Positions 1 through 11,860 of a stretch of 64,000 nt of DNA are shown here, piece by piece. This DNA is from Neckera pumila (taxonomy: Eukaryota; Streptophyta; Bryopsida; Hypnales; Neckeraceae), in the NCBI GenBank assembly GCA_963969595.1, contig OZ018411.1, forward strand, positions 10,232,501 to 10,296,500. Reading direction: 5' to 3'. Both the position numbers and the translations under genes were made by a program. The notes under the pieces are model-generated. The model was not told the DNA's origin and searched no databases. It saw only the letters and a list, made by a program, of their open reading frames with translations. Numbering within the stretch: the stretch's first letter is position 1; each line of letters starts with the position of its first letter.

Positions 1-915
1 ATGATTTTCAGTTTTTTTAATTGTTGTGGCCTTGATTGTTGAGGAAGAATGGCATTACAAGGGAATGTAATCACTCGCTTGCTCTGAGGTCTGCCATGAG
101 AGCCAGGAAGATGAAGACAACTTGATTACTTGCACATTGTGTCATAGCCATGGATCATCATACACGTTCTTGCGTTAGGTTACAGCCATGTTGCAGCTAG
201 GAACAAGAGAAGGAGTGCTGAAACGAAGGAAATAATCGATCGTATATGACTGATTCTCTAAATTTTAGTCGGATTTATATATACCTCACTTTTTGATGCT
301 GAAAATTTTGCTATTGACTTGTAAGCGTACATTGTCTCTCATCCTCTAGTTATATGTAGTGTCTTGACAAGAGATTAAGTGAGCAAGGGCTCAACAGAAA
401 ACGCCAATCACAGGGGAAGAACACCGAAATCATGCTTGCTACTGTAATTGAGGAGTGGTGCAAAAATCCAAACCTAGAAGACCGATTCTACGAGCATGAC
501 AGGATTGTCCTAAGCCCTGGCCATTGAGAATGTCAAGAGGTCATCTCAAAGAGTACATGAATCTGAAAATACGCCTGGAAATTCTATGACAACTGAACAA
601 GAGTATCTAGATCCTCTCACAGCAGTTGAAGACTTCACAAATACAGTCTTCCTGTAGTGAGTTCCGGGGACCCACCCGCAAGGGATTCAATCAGAAATCA
701 TTTTATATCTAAATTTTATATCTAAATTCTACTGCCCTTGGTGAATTGTGACTTGTACTTCTGTTTCTTATGCTGATGAGTAAATGAAGTTCTGTTTTCC
801 AAACGCAACCTCAAAAAGTCCTACTGGCATCGTCTGAATCTCCCGCCACTGGATTGTGATTCGATAGACTTCTGCGAAGTGATCATCGTGTCTTGAACGC
901 GTCGTAAGCAATCGA
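1..915. other. no convincing gene; downstream flank of a minus-strand gene
   Basis: No open frame here has a recognisable domain. A short plus-strand stretch around 450-525 is open and mildly protein-like but runs into stops on both sides. The right end is probably the 3' UTR of the minus-strand gene that stops at 916. Confidence 0.4.
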
Positions 916-2371
916 TTATGTAGGAGGGGGAGCCATTTCACCTTCAGTCAATTTTCGTACCGATAACCAAATTGTGAACAGGACGAAGAGACTAGAAAGC
1001 AGAACTTTCGAGCATGGCGAACCTCTGAACGTATCAATTCCATAGCCTTCGAGGCACAGCAGATTTCTTGATGCCTTCGCTTGCGGAGTATGTTCTTGTG
1101 CATTTGCTTCACTCGTTCCCTCTGACGGCTCTAATGAAGCTGGTTCATCTTCGTACTGGTGGAAGTTGTTCTCCCCTTTTGAACACTCTGGCACATCTGG
1201 TGTCTTAATAATTCTTAGTTCCTCTTCAACAACGTTTTCGCCTTCAGACTTCTTGTCCTGCGGAGATGTGATATTGCTGGACTCCTTGCAATCTGCTTCT
1301 TGGAACTCGTCGGTATGGCCGCTGTTAGTGTCCTCAGGAATCGAAGCAGGGGGATCCACAGCTTTGACCCCACAGGATAGCGAAATCTGTTTCTCCAAAC
1401 CCGCAGTGTCGAGATTTTGGTCCCTCTTTGTTTTCAATAAATCATCGAAGTCATCATCAGCGAGAGAAAACCAGTTCATAGCCAAATTTGAATTCAGCAC
1501 GTCCAAGTCCTTAAAGTGGGGTCCAGGGTCAGGCTCTGCCACGGTAGTGATGCGCTTGGTCTCGCCCTGTTCAATGTACTTCAATGATATCTCATTCGAA
1601 GCCTCCTGTTTCACAATCCGTATAAATGTGCAAGCCCTCAGAAAAAGGAGCAAAAAGTTAGAAATAAGTTAGATGCAATGCAGTGGAAAGAAATTTGTGA
1701 CCAGATTCTCCTTGCTGAAAACGAGGGCACCATCTCGTACTATAAGACCTAGAAAAATCAATTTCAATTGACAACAAACGAGTGAAGTCACATACGAAGA
1801 GGCGCTATGGAACTTGTATACGGAGCTCTCCATTTCTTGATCTGAAGTTTAAATAGTGACGGGGGGAAACGACAAAAATTAGGAGTCAGAAGGTGATTAC
1901 AAATTCTGTGCTGGTAGTCTCAGAGGAGCATTCGGAGGTAGAAAACGTCGCATCCTCCAGGGCATCCTTCGCGGGATCCTTCGTTCCCTGGGACGTCTGA
2001 ATGAACATGCGATACGAGTAAGTTTAGTAAACAATGGTAAGGATTGACATACTGATCCTGGTAAGAGACTTGGTCAGGTCCATGGTAGTCACACCGAAGA
2101 GAATTAGACATAGACAATAGATTCAGGAGGATTCCGTCAATACCTTGCGATTGAAAGTAGCATTTCCGCCAAGGAGACTTCTCCTCCCACACTCTGAGTC
2201 GGAAGAGCTCGTTGGTGGAGACTTTGCAAAAGATCCTTTCATGGACTTCGTCGAAGAAACTGGAACACGGCGCTTGAGAGCTGAACTCGCCGAAGTACAG
2301 CTCGCCAATTGCTTAGATGCCTTCTTCACTTTAGTGCCAGTTGTCGGCGTAATGAGATTCTCTGCCGTCAT
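916..2371 (-). CDS. tail-anchored protein with C-terminal PPPT; candidate KASH nuclear-envelope protein
   Basis: Five coding exons on the minus strand fit in phase: 2371-2144, 1996-1901, 1841-1796, 1748-1702 and 1605-916, giving about 368 aa. The start is the first ATG of exon 1. The N-terminal 110 residues are Ser/Thr/Lys-rich and look disordered, the middle is acidic, and one hydrophobic segment (LLSSLFVLFTIWLSV) lies near residues 340-355. A 13-residue tail follows, ending MAPPPT. One C-terminal transmembrane helix, a very short lumenal tail and a terminal PPPT or VPT are the hallmarks of KASH proteins, which bind SUN proteins across the nuclear envelope; plant WIP and SINE proteins usually end in VVPT, animal nesprins in PPPT or PPPL. 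I do not recognise the cytosolic part, so the KASH call rests on the tail alone; an ER or other tail-anchored protein is the alternative. The donor of the fourth exon (GTCACA) is weak. Confidence 0.6.
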
Positions 2372-4542
2372 CGCGTACTAAGATCGGTTGATGAGATCCA
2401 AGGGCGCGCGAATGCACTCTTCGCTGCGACCACAACGATTGCTAAAACAGTGAGAGAGCACCGCACGTACTGGACAACTGAAAACACGAAAGAATGAAAT
2501 CCAGAAGTGCGAACGTCACCAGTTATAAAACTTTACAACAACAATCCCGCCATTACTCCGTGAACACATCCAGGAAGTCCAATATAGAGAAATAAATGTC
2601 AAGACATGCAGATTTTAATTATCAACTAGATTGCTGAAGCGCGCGACACACCATGGCCACATTCAGCGTTTCCGAGGCTATTGTAACTAAACACCGCAAA
2701 CGAATAACACCGCAAAATTAGAAAAAAATTGTATGACATCAATCCAACAAGTCGCTCTGCACACCGGAGAATCTCCAAATGCTTGTGCACGGTGCTGCGT
2801 AACTGAACCCTGAACAAAGCTTCCCCGCCCCGCTTTTTTCTGGACATCTAACTTACCTGCACCTTCGGAGGTCGCGAGAAACTTCGGAATGAAGGTGACG
2901 CACAAGAATGAAATTACAGATCTCCTTATTATCACACTCTAATATCACATGTTTCTCATACGATTGGACCGAACTGACTTCACATGTCAAGTTCTGAATA
3001 GCGTACATTAGGGTCACATTTGGCAAAAATTATGGGGTATTTTTTTTTGTCAAAAATTGTCACGTGTCATCTAGTAATTGGTATAGGGCAATCACTGAGG
3101 TAGAGGGAATTCTAACCAAAAAAATTAGGCTAATGAGGAGGAAGCTTGATGAGAAATTGTCTTATTTTTCTGTCAGACTTCTTAACAACAAGGAATGCTT
3201 ATTTTTCTATCAAAATTTCCAACAACGGAGATTGCCCGATGTAAACACCCATCTATAAATGGATGAAATATATGAACGATGAATGAAAAAACCGTAATCA
3301 TTGACTCTTGTTTAAGTTTACATGATGTGGACCTTTCATAATTTGATACAAAGAAAATTCAATTTTGGCATGTCCTTGCTAAATTTAATCCTCATATATG
3401 ATATATGAGATTGGAATTTTTGAATCCTTCTAAGAGAATCTAGAATCTTTGTGTGACTATTAATGGGACCCCACAAAAAAAAATTCAATATAATAGTGAA
3501 AACCATATTGAATCATGTTGAATTGCTTAAATGTGCGATTTAAGGTGTAGTTACTTTAAGGCATCACCACCACTAGCTCGCCAGACAAGGCTTCAGTGTG
3601 CCTTCTAAGGAGCTAGTGTTGCGTGGCTTCACACATGCCCCATGGCACATGCGGCACCAAGACTTGTCAAAGTATAAAACACAAGAATCCAAGAATTTGC
3701 ATTTAAACTTGGGCACTTTCATTGGCTTTGATGACACTCTCACTTGCTTTGTTGACATCATGCCTCATGTCCTCACAAAAGTTGCCAACCTTGGGATATA
3801 ATTATGGTGAATAGTTCATTGGGACGAGGAGTCAATGGATAGCGAGCCAAGTTCAAGACTCTTCATTTGCCCGTGCCCTCTTCATTTTTGACCGTGGTCG
3901 GGAGTGGTTTTTCATTTGGCATGCATATTGTGGGTTAATTTGTAAGCTACGGCCCACTCATTGCCTGTCTTGAGTACCTTTGGCACCTTGCTGTGGGGTT
4001 GCTTTTAAAGAGGATCATCTATAAGTACCTTTCTTTTTTAAAGAATTCTAAATGATTTATCTCAAATTTAATATAAAAGCAACAAAGAAGTTGGGACTTG
4101 GGAGCAGCGTTCACAGAAGTGGCTAAATTTTTGCCCTATTGCTACTAAAAAATTTCAGGAGCTAAAAGAATATTGGAAAAAAATCATTGCAAAAATTAGA
4201 TTTTAGTCAAGAGTGCTACGAGAATTTGGTAGTCAGTGTGCAACTTCTTCTACACTGGAACTAGCATCTATTTTGGTTAGTTTTATATTATTGTACTCCC
4301 AGTAATCCTTTAAAACTTGCAAAATCTTATCTTTTCTATTTTTTTTAATACTACTCAAACTCAAGATACCCAAAATTGATGCCCGTCTGTTTTGAAGGTA
4401 GCATATTACACTAAATCCTAATAACTTACAGTAGGTAGCATGTTGCACTCACTATTCTGGGATCTTCGCGGGGCCAGACTTATCGCATTCCGGGGCTTGG
4501 AGCCTCGAGTCTTGGGGCCCGCCCTTGAGAGAGCTCCCGGCT
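2372..4542. other. intergenic region between divergent genes
   Basis: This interval holds the promoter and 5' UTR of the minus-strand gene on the left and of the Nudix gene on the right. It is AT-rich. Around 3560-3990 it becomes more GC-rich and repeat-like, with a short open frame (3598-3801) that shows no known domain. No RNA gene was seen. Confidence 0.4.
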
Positions 4543-6661
4543 ATGGTGATGAACTCGACGTGGATGCTGCAGCAGGCCTTGCCAATCCCTGGCCGCTTTC
4601 TTCTTCCCAAATTCTCCCTCAAGAATGCTACCACCTACTATCTTCGTAGGGCGAATTCTCACAAAAAAATTCAAGCACCTGGTCAAACTTCTGTACGAGC
4701 TTTAGGCGTGGGTTGCTCTGTTTTCAGCTTTGTCAATAACCCTAGGGTTGTTGTGTCGGGAGTTCGAACATTGTCGTGCGCTGCTTCTTCTTCCTTCAAC
4801 TCTGCCATGGCTGGCGCTTGCAGTGACCCGCCGCCGATGTATCGGGCTAATGTTGGTGTCTGTCTTATCAATGAGAAGAATCAGGTTCGTCTTTTGGTTT
4901 GAAGCGGTTCCATGGCGAATTTCTGTTTTTTGGACTCTTTGCGCCACTTGTCGGATGTAGATCTTGTTTAGAAGTCTTACAAGTGCGCTTGAAGAGTGTG
5001 GTGATCATGATTGTCATCATTAACCTTTAAAAGACCAAGAATTCATGGCACTAAAATGACTAATTCAATCGATTATGTTATGAGAAGTGTAATTCCGATG
5101 GGACCATATTTATAGCAATGAAGAGCGTTGTGTGTGTTGGGCGAAAAACCAATGAATGAGACAAAGAAAAATGCAAGGTCTCATATGACCTACTCAAACC
5201 TCTTTACACAAGTACGAGGCCCAATTTGAATCCTTTGAAACTTCAGGGGTTAAGAGAATGTAATATTATTCGAATTTTGGTGGAAGGTCATCTGAACCTA
5301 AACAACTTCGTTGTGAGTATTTTTTGCACATTTTCAGCTTCTTGAAACGACTCGCCACTATGGAAAGAGCAAATGACGAATTCAGTAAGATACTTTCGTT
5401 TTTTGTGTTGTCAGGTTTTTGTAGCGCAGCGATTGGATGTTCCCAAAGCTTGGCAAATGCCCCAGGTATGATGAACTTCTTCCATGTATGGTTCTGGAAG
5501 TTCCTCTGGTGATCAGCTATATTTATCCTTGAAGTGCATATTTTTGTGAGGACATTTGGAGTTACCACGGTAAGCTCATAGTTTGGGAGACAACCACATA
5601 GTGAATGGTGAGAAATATGGGGAGCTGGTTAGTGCAGGGAGGTATAGATGGAGAAGAAGACCCTCGAGCAGCAGCTTTCAGGGAACTGAGGGAAGAGACG
5701 GGAGTTACATCTGCAGAGTATTTGGGAGAGGTACGAGTATTTTTAAAATATTATAAAACCCGAGTGTCGTCGTATTTCTCGCTGGGCTCAGTTTGAAATG
5801 GGCGATTTCAGAAACTTGCTTGCGTTATCAACCTTTTCCAAAGAATTTTTTTGGCCTGTAGCCACTTTGTTGAGAATATCAGAATGCACTCAGCATTCTC
5901 CTTCCTCATAGCTTAATAATATCACGCTCTGCCGAAGTGGTTTGCAGGTGCCTGAGTGGTTAACGTACGACTTTCCACCCGAGGTGAAGGCAAAGCTTAA
6001 TAATTTGTGGGGAACCGAGTGGAATGGGCAAGCCCAGAAATGGTCAGTGTAAACTCTTGCCAAACTTAGTCAGTTCTCAACAGTATTGATATGTAGAAAT
6101 TCGCAGAGTACACCGCCATGGATTAGTTGGGACCATCAAGGCGATCATGTCTGCGTTGACACGGTTGCCTTTGTGCGCACCAGACGTTGAACTTGCAGGT
6201 CTCATATTTGCTGTTATCTAAGAGTGTCTTTCTGTTCTGGATACTCTATCGTGTTCCTTGATTGAAATCCGCTTGTCTACTCAGGTTCTTGTTCAAATTC
6301 ACGGGGAATGAGACCGAGATCAATTTGCTAGGCGATGGCTCCGAAAACCCTGAATTTTCTGAGTGGAAGTGGGTGCCAGTTGAAGAAGTCGTCAATAATG
6401 TATGGTTAATGACTAGTAATCTTCACACTAGTGCTTCTATGCTTCCGCTTACTGCCTCCCATTTACTAGATTTGAGTTGCAGCTTCCGATGTTGTTCAGG
6501 CATAATTTTGTGATTGCTCATGACTGTTAGAATACTGATAAATACATCAGTAAAATATGCTTCTGGCCTTCTCATGTGACAAGAGGTGTATTCAGGCTGT
6601 GGAATTCAAGAAACAAGTGTACGAACGGGCTTTCAAACATCTGATCAAGCTGATGAAGTGA
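4543..6661 (+). CDS. NUDX26/27: Nudix hydrolase, plant NUDX26/27 type, probably plastid-targeted
   Basis: Six exons join in phase: 4543-4884, 5415-5465, 5638-5730, 5948-6042, 6285-6399 and 6596-6661, coding about 253 aa. The core runs from YRANVGVCLINEKNQ through AQRLDVPKAWQMPQ to the Nudix box in exon 3, which fits G-x5-E-x7-REUxEExGU exactly (GGIDGEEDP...RELREETGV). Exon 4 carries the family block DFPPEV...GQAQKW and exon 5 INLLGDGSENPEFSEW, both diagnostic of plant dinucleoside polyphosphate hydrolases such as Arabidopsis NUDX26/27, which cleave Ap4A-type nucleotides and have been linked to ppGpp. The first ~100 residues are basic, Ser-rich and poorly conserved, as expected of a chloroplast transit peptide. 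The frame stays open a few codons upstream of 4543 but has no earlier ATG. Enzyme family is certain; substrate is inferred from family. Confidence 0.93.
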
Positions 6662-8011
6662 TGTTGCGTTTGCGAATACGCTCACCTCCAGAGCCCTGGT
6701 GATCGAGCTCGGGGCAGAATTTTAATACAGTCAAGGAACTCTGATTATGAGTTCTTAAATTTTATCCGTCTTGTTTCATGGAACATCTGGGCACACAATT
6801 ATCTTGAAGCTAAGGAGCTTTATGATTGGGTGAGCTCATACTTATTACTATTAACTCATCTAAGGGCATGCATCATATTCTTTAGTCACTGTTCAAGCAC
6901 CGTGTAACGTGGCCATCTGCCACCCTTAAGAATTTCGTTTCTTAAGAGGTAGTTTATATCAAAGATAATGAATTGAAAAAGTGGTAAAGATTGTTTGATA
7001 CCCAGGAAACCTTTTTCCACTGAGAAATAGTTTGATATTCATGTCACAAAATTATCCTCTAGCAATGCCTTTAGAATGTACACAAGTTTTGTACACAAGT
7101 TTTGTCTATAACTTTGAGGCAACAAATATGTGTTAAAAACCCTAATTATGTGTTAATATCACATCATTACATAATTGTATATGTGGAAATGCAAAATTAA
7201 TACATGGCATTGAAGCAAATATGGACGTGTTGTACAAAAGGTGGTGTTGAGAGTGTGTTATATTTTGATTTAGTGCCTACCATTTCAATCTTCAAAGGGT
7301 GTTGTGTTTCAAATATTACATCCAGTAATTATTGAAATGAAAAGTCCATTATTATATTGTAAATAAAGATTTGTAGATGGCTATGTTGCATATCTTACTA
7401 AATTTAATCCATGTAGATTATTATAGGATTTAATATGAGCTCTTAGCATGAAAATATTAGTTGTGGAAGGGTGATTGTTGAAGAAACTCTTGCTAAGTTT
7501 GTTGTATTTTTATAGTGTTTGTGATTTTTTTGGAGCACTTTAAATTTATTTTTTTTAAATTAAAAAAAAAATATAGACAGTATATCTTGTAGGGTTATAT
7601 AGAACTTTTTTACCCAACAATGTGCAGCATACCATAATGGACGCATAAATTCATAGAGTCAAAAAATTAAATTTTTTTGAAGTAATAATAATGTACAAAT
7701 TAACGTATACTCAATTTTAAGTAATATAATCATGGGTAAATAATACCTCATATTTATAAATTCTTGTTGTAAGGTACGTAGTAAGAATCATGGGAATTCT
7801 TATTTTATAGAGTCAATAAAACGTGCTTGGATGGATGAAATATCGCATGTAACCCCGGCCGCATCTGACGGAGTCCGTTGAATCAGTTTGGATGAAATTA
7901 GAGATGGATCTGTTCGTTGACGAATTTCTGGTCAGGTCGTCTGTTTCTGATCAGTGAGGTCGTTTCGTGTGCGACTTGTACTGTAGTTTGAGAACATAAG
8001 CTTCTTGTAGC
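6662..8011. other. 3' flank of the Nudix gene and AT-rich spacer
   Basis: The first few hundred bases are probably the Nudix 3' UTR. The rest is AT-rich with homopolymer runs near 7540-7580, and no gene, terminal repeat or RNA was recognised. Base composition shifts to GC-richer DNA from about 7850 toward the UMPS promoter. Confidence 0.4.
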
Positions 8012-8123
8012 CGTGTGCAACTTGGGGTGCGGGAAACATTGTGGCTACAGTAGTAAGGTCTGTGCGATTTGGGTTGCGGGAAACACTGTAGCCGTGTGCG
8101 ACTTGGGCTGTGGGAAACATTAC
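8012..8123 (+). repeat. degenerate three-copy tandem repeat upstream of UMPS
   Basis: Three imperfect copies of a unit built on TGTGCGACTTGGG followed by GCGGGAAACA lie in a row with variable spacers. It is direct sequence duplication about 0.9 kb before the UMPS start; no regulatory role can be shown. Confidence 0.6.
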
Positions 8124-8654
8124 ATTTTTGATTTGGGGTTTCAGGTCGACAAACGCGAGGGAAATGCCAAGTGTGCACGGTGTCGCAACTGCGAACAATC
8201 GATCCCCCTGCAGCTGATAAGTGCTCAAGGCCTGGCGGAGCCGATCTCAGATTATTAAGCCCCGTCTATCTCTCCCAATCCCTAACTGCTGACATCCCCA
8301 AGCAATTCTGCTAATTCACCATTCGCGACCTTGCCCAATTGTTGCCCGAATTGTTGCCTCCCAACGCTGACTTCGGCTTCATGTACGTGATTCTGCACTT
8401 CTCCTTTCTGGTTCTCTTGGATTTGACCCGGCATTGCCGTATTGCTGCATCCAATGCCGGTGGCTTTCAGGGTTTGGGGTTGCTGGTCTGGGGTTGCGGG
8501 TTTCTCGATTGTTGCGATGAATTTGTGTGCGTTTGTCTGCTAGACGGGGTTGGTATGGGTTTAGTTTAGAGGGCTTCGGGTGCTGGGAAAAAACTTGGGC
8601 TTTCGGGGTTTGGGGTGTTGAAAAAAAGCTTCGGGTTTCAGGCTTAGGGCTTTT

Positions 8655-8690
8655 GTAGGGTTTTAAGGGTTTAGGGTTTTAGGGTCCCTC
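8655..8690 (+). promoter_or_regulatory. telo-box-like motifs in the UMPS promoter/leader
   Basis: Runs of TTTAGGGTTTTAGGG-type sequence occur just before a pyrimidine-rich stretch likely to hold the transcription start. Such telo-box motifs are common in promoters of plant genes expressed in dividing cells. The motif is visible; its function here is inferred. Confidence 0.4.
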
Positions 8691-8936
8691 CCCTTCAGTT
8701 ACGACGATCACAACAACAGCACATCTGGGTACTATCCCTCAAAAGGGACAATCCCACTAACCAGCTTCGTCTATCTCCTCTGGCGCAGAATTCTCCCGCG
8801 CGTGTCCGTCTGGCAGCTCCCGGCGCAGCTCTCCTTCACTTCGCGGAGCTCTCCTCACTCCCGCACACAGGTCTCTCTCTCAATTTCCTTTTGGTTGCTG
8901 TCTTCAGGTTTGAAAGTTTGAGTCCCGGATTTAGGG

Positions 8937-9035
8937 ATGAGGAAGCGCCCCACCCTCATGCCCATGACCTATCTCATTAGAGACTTGCATTGGAGTTTTG
9001 TCTCGTGCAGTGATGGTGGATGCGGCGGTGGATAG
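8937..9035 (+). other. upstream ORF overlapping the UMPS start
   Basis: An ATG at 8937 opens a 32-codon frame that overlaps the UMPS ATG at 9013 in another frame and stops at TAG 9033-9035. If retained in the mRNA it would hinder UMPS translation. A good splice acceptor (TTTTGTCTCGTGCAG) ends at 9010, so a leader intron may remove it. Confidence 0.35.
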
Positions 9036-10443
9036 CTTGGTGCTCGCCCTGCACAATGTGGAGGCAGTGAAGTTCGGCGAATTCAAGCTCAAGAGCGGCA
9101 TCATTTCCCCGATTTACATCGACTTGCGAGTGATAGTCTCCTACCCGAAGCTCCTGCAGCAAGTTTCGGAATCTGTTTGGGCCACCGTCTCAGGCGTGGA
9201 GCAGGATGTGATCTGCGGGGTGCCTTACACGGCGCTGCCCATTGCGACCGCCATTTCGCTCAAGCACGATGTGCCGATGGTGATGCGGCGCAAGGAGGTA
9301 AAAGATTACGGCACGAAGAAGGCGATTGAAGGTTTCTTCACGCCTGGGCAGAAGTGCTTGATCATCGAGGATCTGGTGACGAGCGGGGCGTCGGTGTTGG
9401 AAACCGTGGAGCCTCTGGTGGCGGCCGGGTTGAAGGTGACGGACGTGGTGGTATTGATTGACAGGGAGCAAGGCGGGCCGCAGACTTTGTCCAAGCACGG
9501 GCTGAAGTTGCACGCGGCGCTGAAACTGACGCGGATTGTGGAGGTTCTTGTGCGTCATGGGAAATTGACGCAAGAGGTTGCGGACTCGGTAGGGAAGTTT
9601 TTGGCTGCGAATCAGACGACGGTGAGCATGCCCCTCGTTGCGCTAACTCCTGCGAAGGCGAGACGGTTGCCGTTCGGAGAGAGGGCGGGCTTGACGAAAA
9701 ACCCTACCGGAAAGAAGCTCTTCGAGATTATGGAAAGAAAACAGAGCAATTTGTCGGTGGCAGCTGATGTGAACACAGCTCGGGAGCTTCTAGCACTTGC
9801 GGATGCCGTTGGTCAAGACATTTGCGTGCTGAAAACGCACGTCGACATCTTCCCCGACTTCACTCCGGAGTTCGGCCGCCAGCTTCGTGAAATTGCTGAC
9901 AAGCATGACTTTCTGATTTTTGAGGACCGGAAGTTTGCAGACATTGGGAACACGGTGACCATGCAATACGAAGGGGGTATTTACAGGATAGTGGAGTGGG
10001 CTGATATCACAAATGCGCACATTGTCCCTGGTGCAGGCATTGTGGACGGTTTGAAGTTGAAGGGGCTTCCAAAGGGGCGTGGACTTTTGCTTCTTGCAGA
10101 GATGAGCTCGAAAGGGACCCTCGCCAAGGGGGAGTACACCCAGGCGGCTGCTCAGATAGCTGCAGACCATCCCGAATTTGTTATTGGATTTATCTCAATC
10201 AACCCCGCTGCATGGGTGGGAGGGCCAGGCAACCCTACGTTGATTCATATGACTCCTGGCGTTCAAATGAGTGCTGGTGGGGATGCTCTCGGCCAACAGT
10301 ACAACACGCCTAGCTCGGTAATTGGGGAGAGAGGCAGTGATATTATTATTGTGGGACGTGGTATTATCAAGGCTGCAGACCCTGCTGCTGCTGCAAAGGA
10401 GTATCGCAAGGCGGGATGGGCAGCGTACGAGCAAAGTCTGTAA
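9013..10443 (+). CDS. UMPS: UMP synthase (orotate phosphoribosyltransferase / OMP decarboxylase)
   Basis: One uninterrupted coding exon gives 476 aa, the usual length of plant UMP synthase. The N-terminal half is orotate phosphoribosyltransferase: [16 protein letters not shown] near residue 25, a [13 protein letters not shown] block, and the PRPP loop [13 protein letters not shown] near 115-127. The C-terminal half is OMP decarboxylase: [12 protein letters not shown], the catalytic Asp/Lys signature [12 protein letters not shown] near residue 304, the [19 protein letters not shown] phosphate loop and a final GRGI motif. The enzyme converts orotate to OMP and then UMP, the last two steps of de novo pyrimidine synthesis, in the cytosol; the fused form is typical of plants and animals. 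The ATG at 9013 gives the conserved start; the frame is open only five codons further up, without ATG. All catalytic motifs are intact. Confidence 0.98.
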   Translation: MVDAAVDSLVLALHNVEAVKFGEFKLKSGIISPIYIDLRVIVSYPKLLQQVSESVWATVSGVEQDVICGVPYTALPIATAISLKHDVPMVMRRKEVKDYGTKKAIEGFFTPGQKCLIIEDLVTSGASVLETVEPLVAAGLKVTDVVVLIDREQGGPQTLSKHGLKLHAALKLTRIVEVLVRHGKLTQEVADSVGKFLAANQTTVSMPLVALTPAKARRLPFGERAGLTKNPTGKKLFEIMERKQSNLSVAADVNTARELLALADAVGQDICVLKTHVDIFPDFTPEFGRQLREIADKHDFLIFEDRKFADIGNTVTMQYEGGIYRIVEWADITNAHIVPGAGIVDGLKLKGLPKGRGLLLLAEMSSKGTLAKGEYTQAAAQIAADHPEFVIGFISINPAAWVGGPGNPTLIHMTPGVQMSAGGDALGQQYNTPSSVIGERGSDIIIVGRGIIKAADPAAAAKEYRKAGWAAYEQSL

Positions 10444-10695
10444 GCTCAGAATTGTTTGCATTGCCACAGTAATCTCAATGTCAGCAAGTTTTGGTCCATC
10501 TAATCCTCTGCAAGGCTGGATTGTTGAGATAGTTGGGACATGGGGAATACAAGTGTTTGTTTGCAACGTGAGCTTTCAAGAAGGAGGAATTGTTTCCAAT
10601 GCACCGCGGGACAATGTTTTTTAGGTCACATAGCAGCATTGGACTTCGTTCTCAATTGAAGTGCTGTGAGAACGTGTGTTAAATTTTTGGAGAAT

Positions 10696-10701
10696 AATAA
10701 A
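10696..10701 (+). terminator. possible polyadenylation signal of UMPS
   Basis: AATAAA occurs 250 bp after the UMPS stop in an AT-rich tract. The position suits a plant near-upstream element, but plant signals are weakly conserved. Confidence 0.3.
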
Positions 10702-10740
10702 GAAACACATGAACAATTTGCTTCTTGCAAATGTGTCAAA

Positions 10741-11760
10741 TTTTATGTGTACTTCTATTGTGAAGCTTTCGACTCAGGAGCTCAGCTTTGGTGATTGCAA
10801 TGTTGGCTCAACAAAAGCATCAAGTGTGCAGATACACAATCTTTCTGATCTTCCAGCTCGTATCACTCCATATGTTACATCGACTATACTTGGTATAAAA
10901 TGTCAAACGGAGCGTGTTTCTATTCCAGGACGTCAGACGCACGTCAGCTTGGATATAGATCTCGTCCCTCTCTCAAGATCAATCATAATTATCGGAAACA
11001 AATCCGAGTCGATAACCTTTTGAATAAGGAAAATAATCAGGTTCTCGAGGCTCGAGCAAAAATAATGGATCGTCACCAAGTTATATTCTATTCTCTGTAT
11101 TACAAATAACAAGCCCCGTCTACAAGCAACTTTCCTATTTTTGACAGGTGATTACTTAACAATCTGACGAGAATATTAGTAGTCCAGCTTTCTTGATGTT
11201 TCCACTTGCTTGGGTGAGCCAAGAATGTATTGTATTGTTGTTTCTGAACAAATCTGGATGTTCGCACTATCTAATCTTTTTATTGTTTTGGTTGCGAACC
11301 AGCGCCGTTGTCAGCAACCCATGTGTGAAGATACTATGTCGGTTGAAAATATTACGGATAAGAAACTGGTTTTGGATTTCAATACCAACATCGCCGAAGA
11401 TTTGGGCATTTTTTCTTTACAAGATAACTTCATCCAAATATGAAGATCTTGTTGTTGGCGATGTATGCAGCCTTTGTAGTGAAGTTAGCGAGGAAGAAAT
11501 CCACGAAAATCGGAAGAGGTATGTTGCGGGCTTAATCTTGTTGTCAGTTTCCAGGTTCCTGGGAACCAAACTGAAATTATGAATCCAGCTTCCAGAGCTA
11601 AGAGAAAATTCTTGAAACTCTTGAAGAGTCTCAGCCTCGGCTAAGAACAGCGATCGTTGATTCTGCTCCCTTTCCTTCGGAGCAAGATCATACAAAAACA
11701 AAACAGATTTCCCGGAGATCTCCGTTTTCCTCTTCAGAGAAGAAATCAAGAATGAGGTAG
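10741..11760 (+). pseudogene. decayed fragment of an ASH/MSP-like Ig-fold repeat gene
   Basis: The stretch opens with a frame reading LSFGDCNVGS and VQIHNLSDLPARI, which matches the ASH pattern (L-x-FG...VG...I-x-N...P) of ciliary and centrosomal proteins such as Hydin/SPD-2 relatives. It then needs a one-base frame change near 10972 to continue into NHNYRKQIRV...VLEARAKIMDRHQV. A second piece at 11300-11510 (IADKK-like KKLVLDFNTNIAEDLGIF, then KYEDLVVGDV) again changes frame near 11430, and later pieces contain stops. Remnants of splice acceptors remain. It lacks a start and most of a gene, so I read it as a partial duplicated gene that has decayed, though an unrecognised functional gene with short exons cannot be fully excluded. 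Confidence 0.45.
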
Positions 11761-11860
11761 GTAATATTGTTGATTGATTAGCATCACCTCACCTTAGTGT
11801 AAATGCTTCTGTCTATCAGTCTACGCTTTTAATTTGTGCAGGTCAATAACCAAGGTATTA

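Noticed and set aside
1166..1672. 168-codon plus-strand frame
   Set aside because: It is antisense to the large last exon of the PPPT-ended protein, whose frame gives a coherent TM and tail and joins four upstream exons in phase.
2626..2935. Overlapping minus-strand frames upstream of the PPPT protein
   Set aside because: Two short frames overlap each other, have no domain and lack links in phase to the gene.
8013..8258. 81-codon frame upstream of UMPS
   Set aside because: It translates a degenerate tandem repeat and has no homology to a known protein.
9190..9573. 127-codon frame on the minus strand within UMPS
   Set aside because: It is the antisense shadow of the conserved UMPS coding exon and has no domain.
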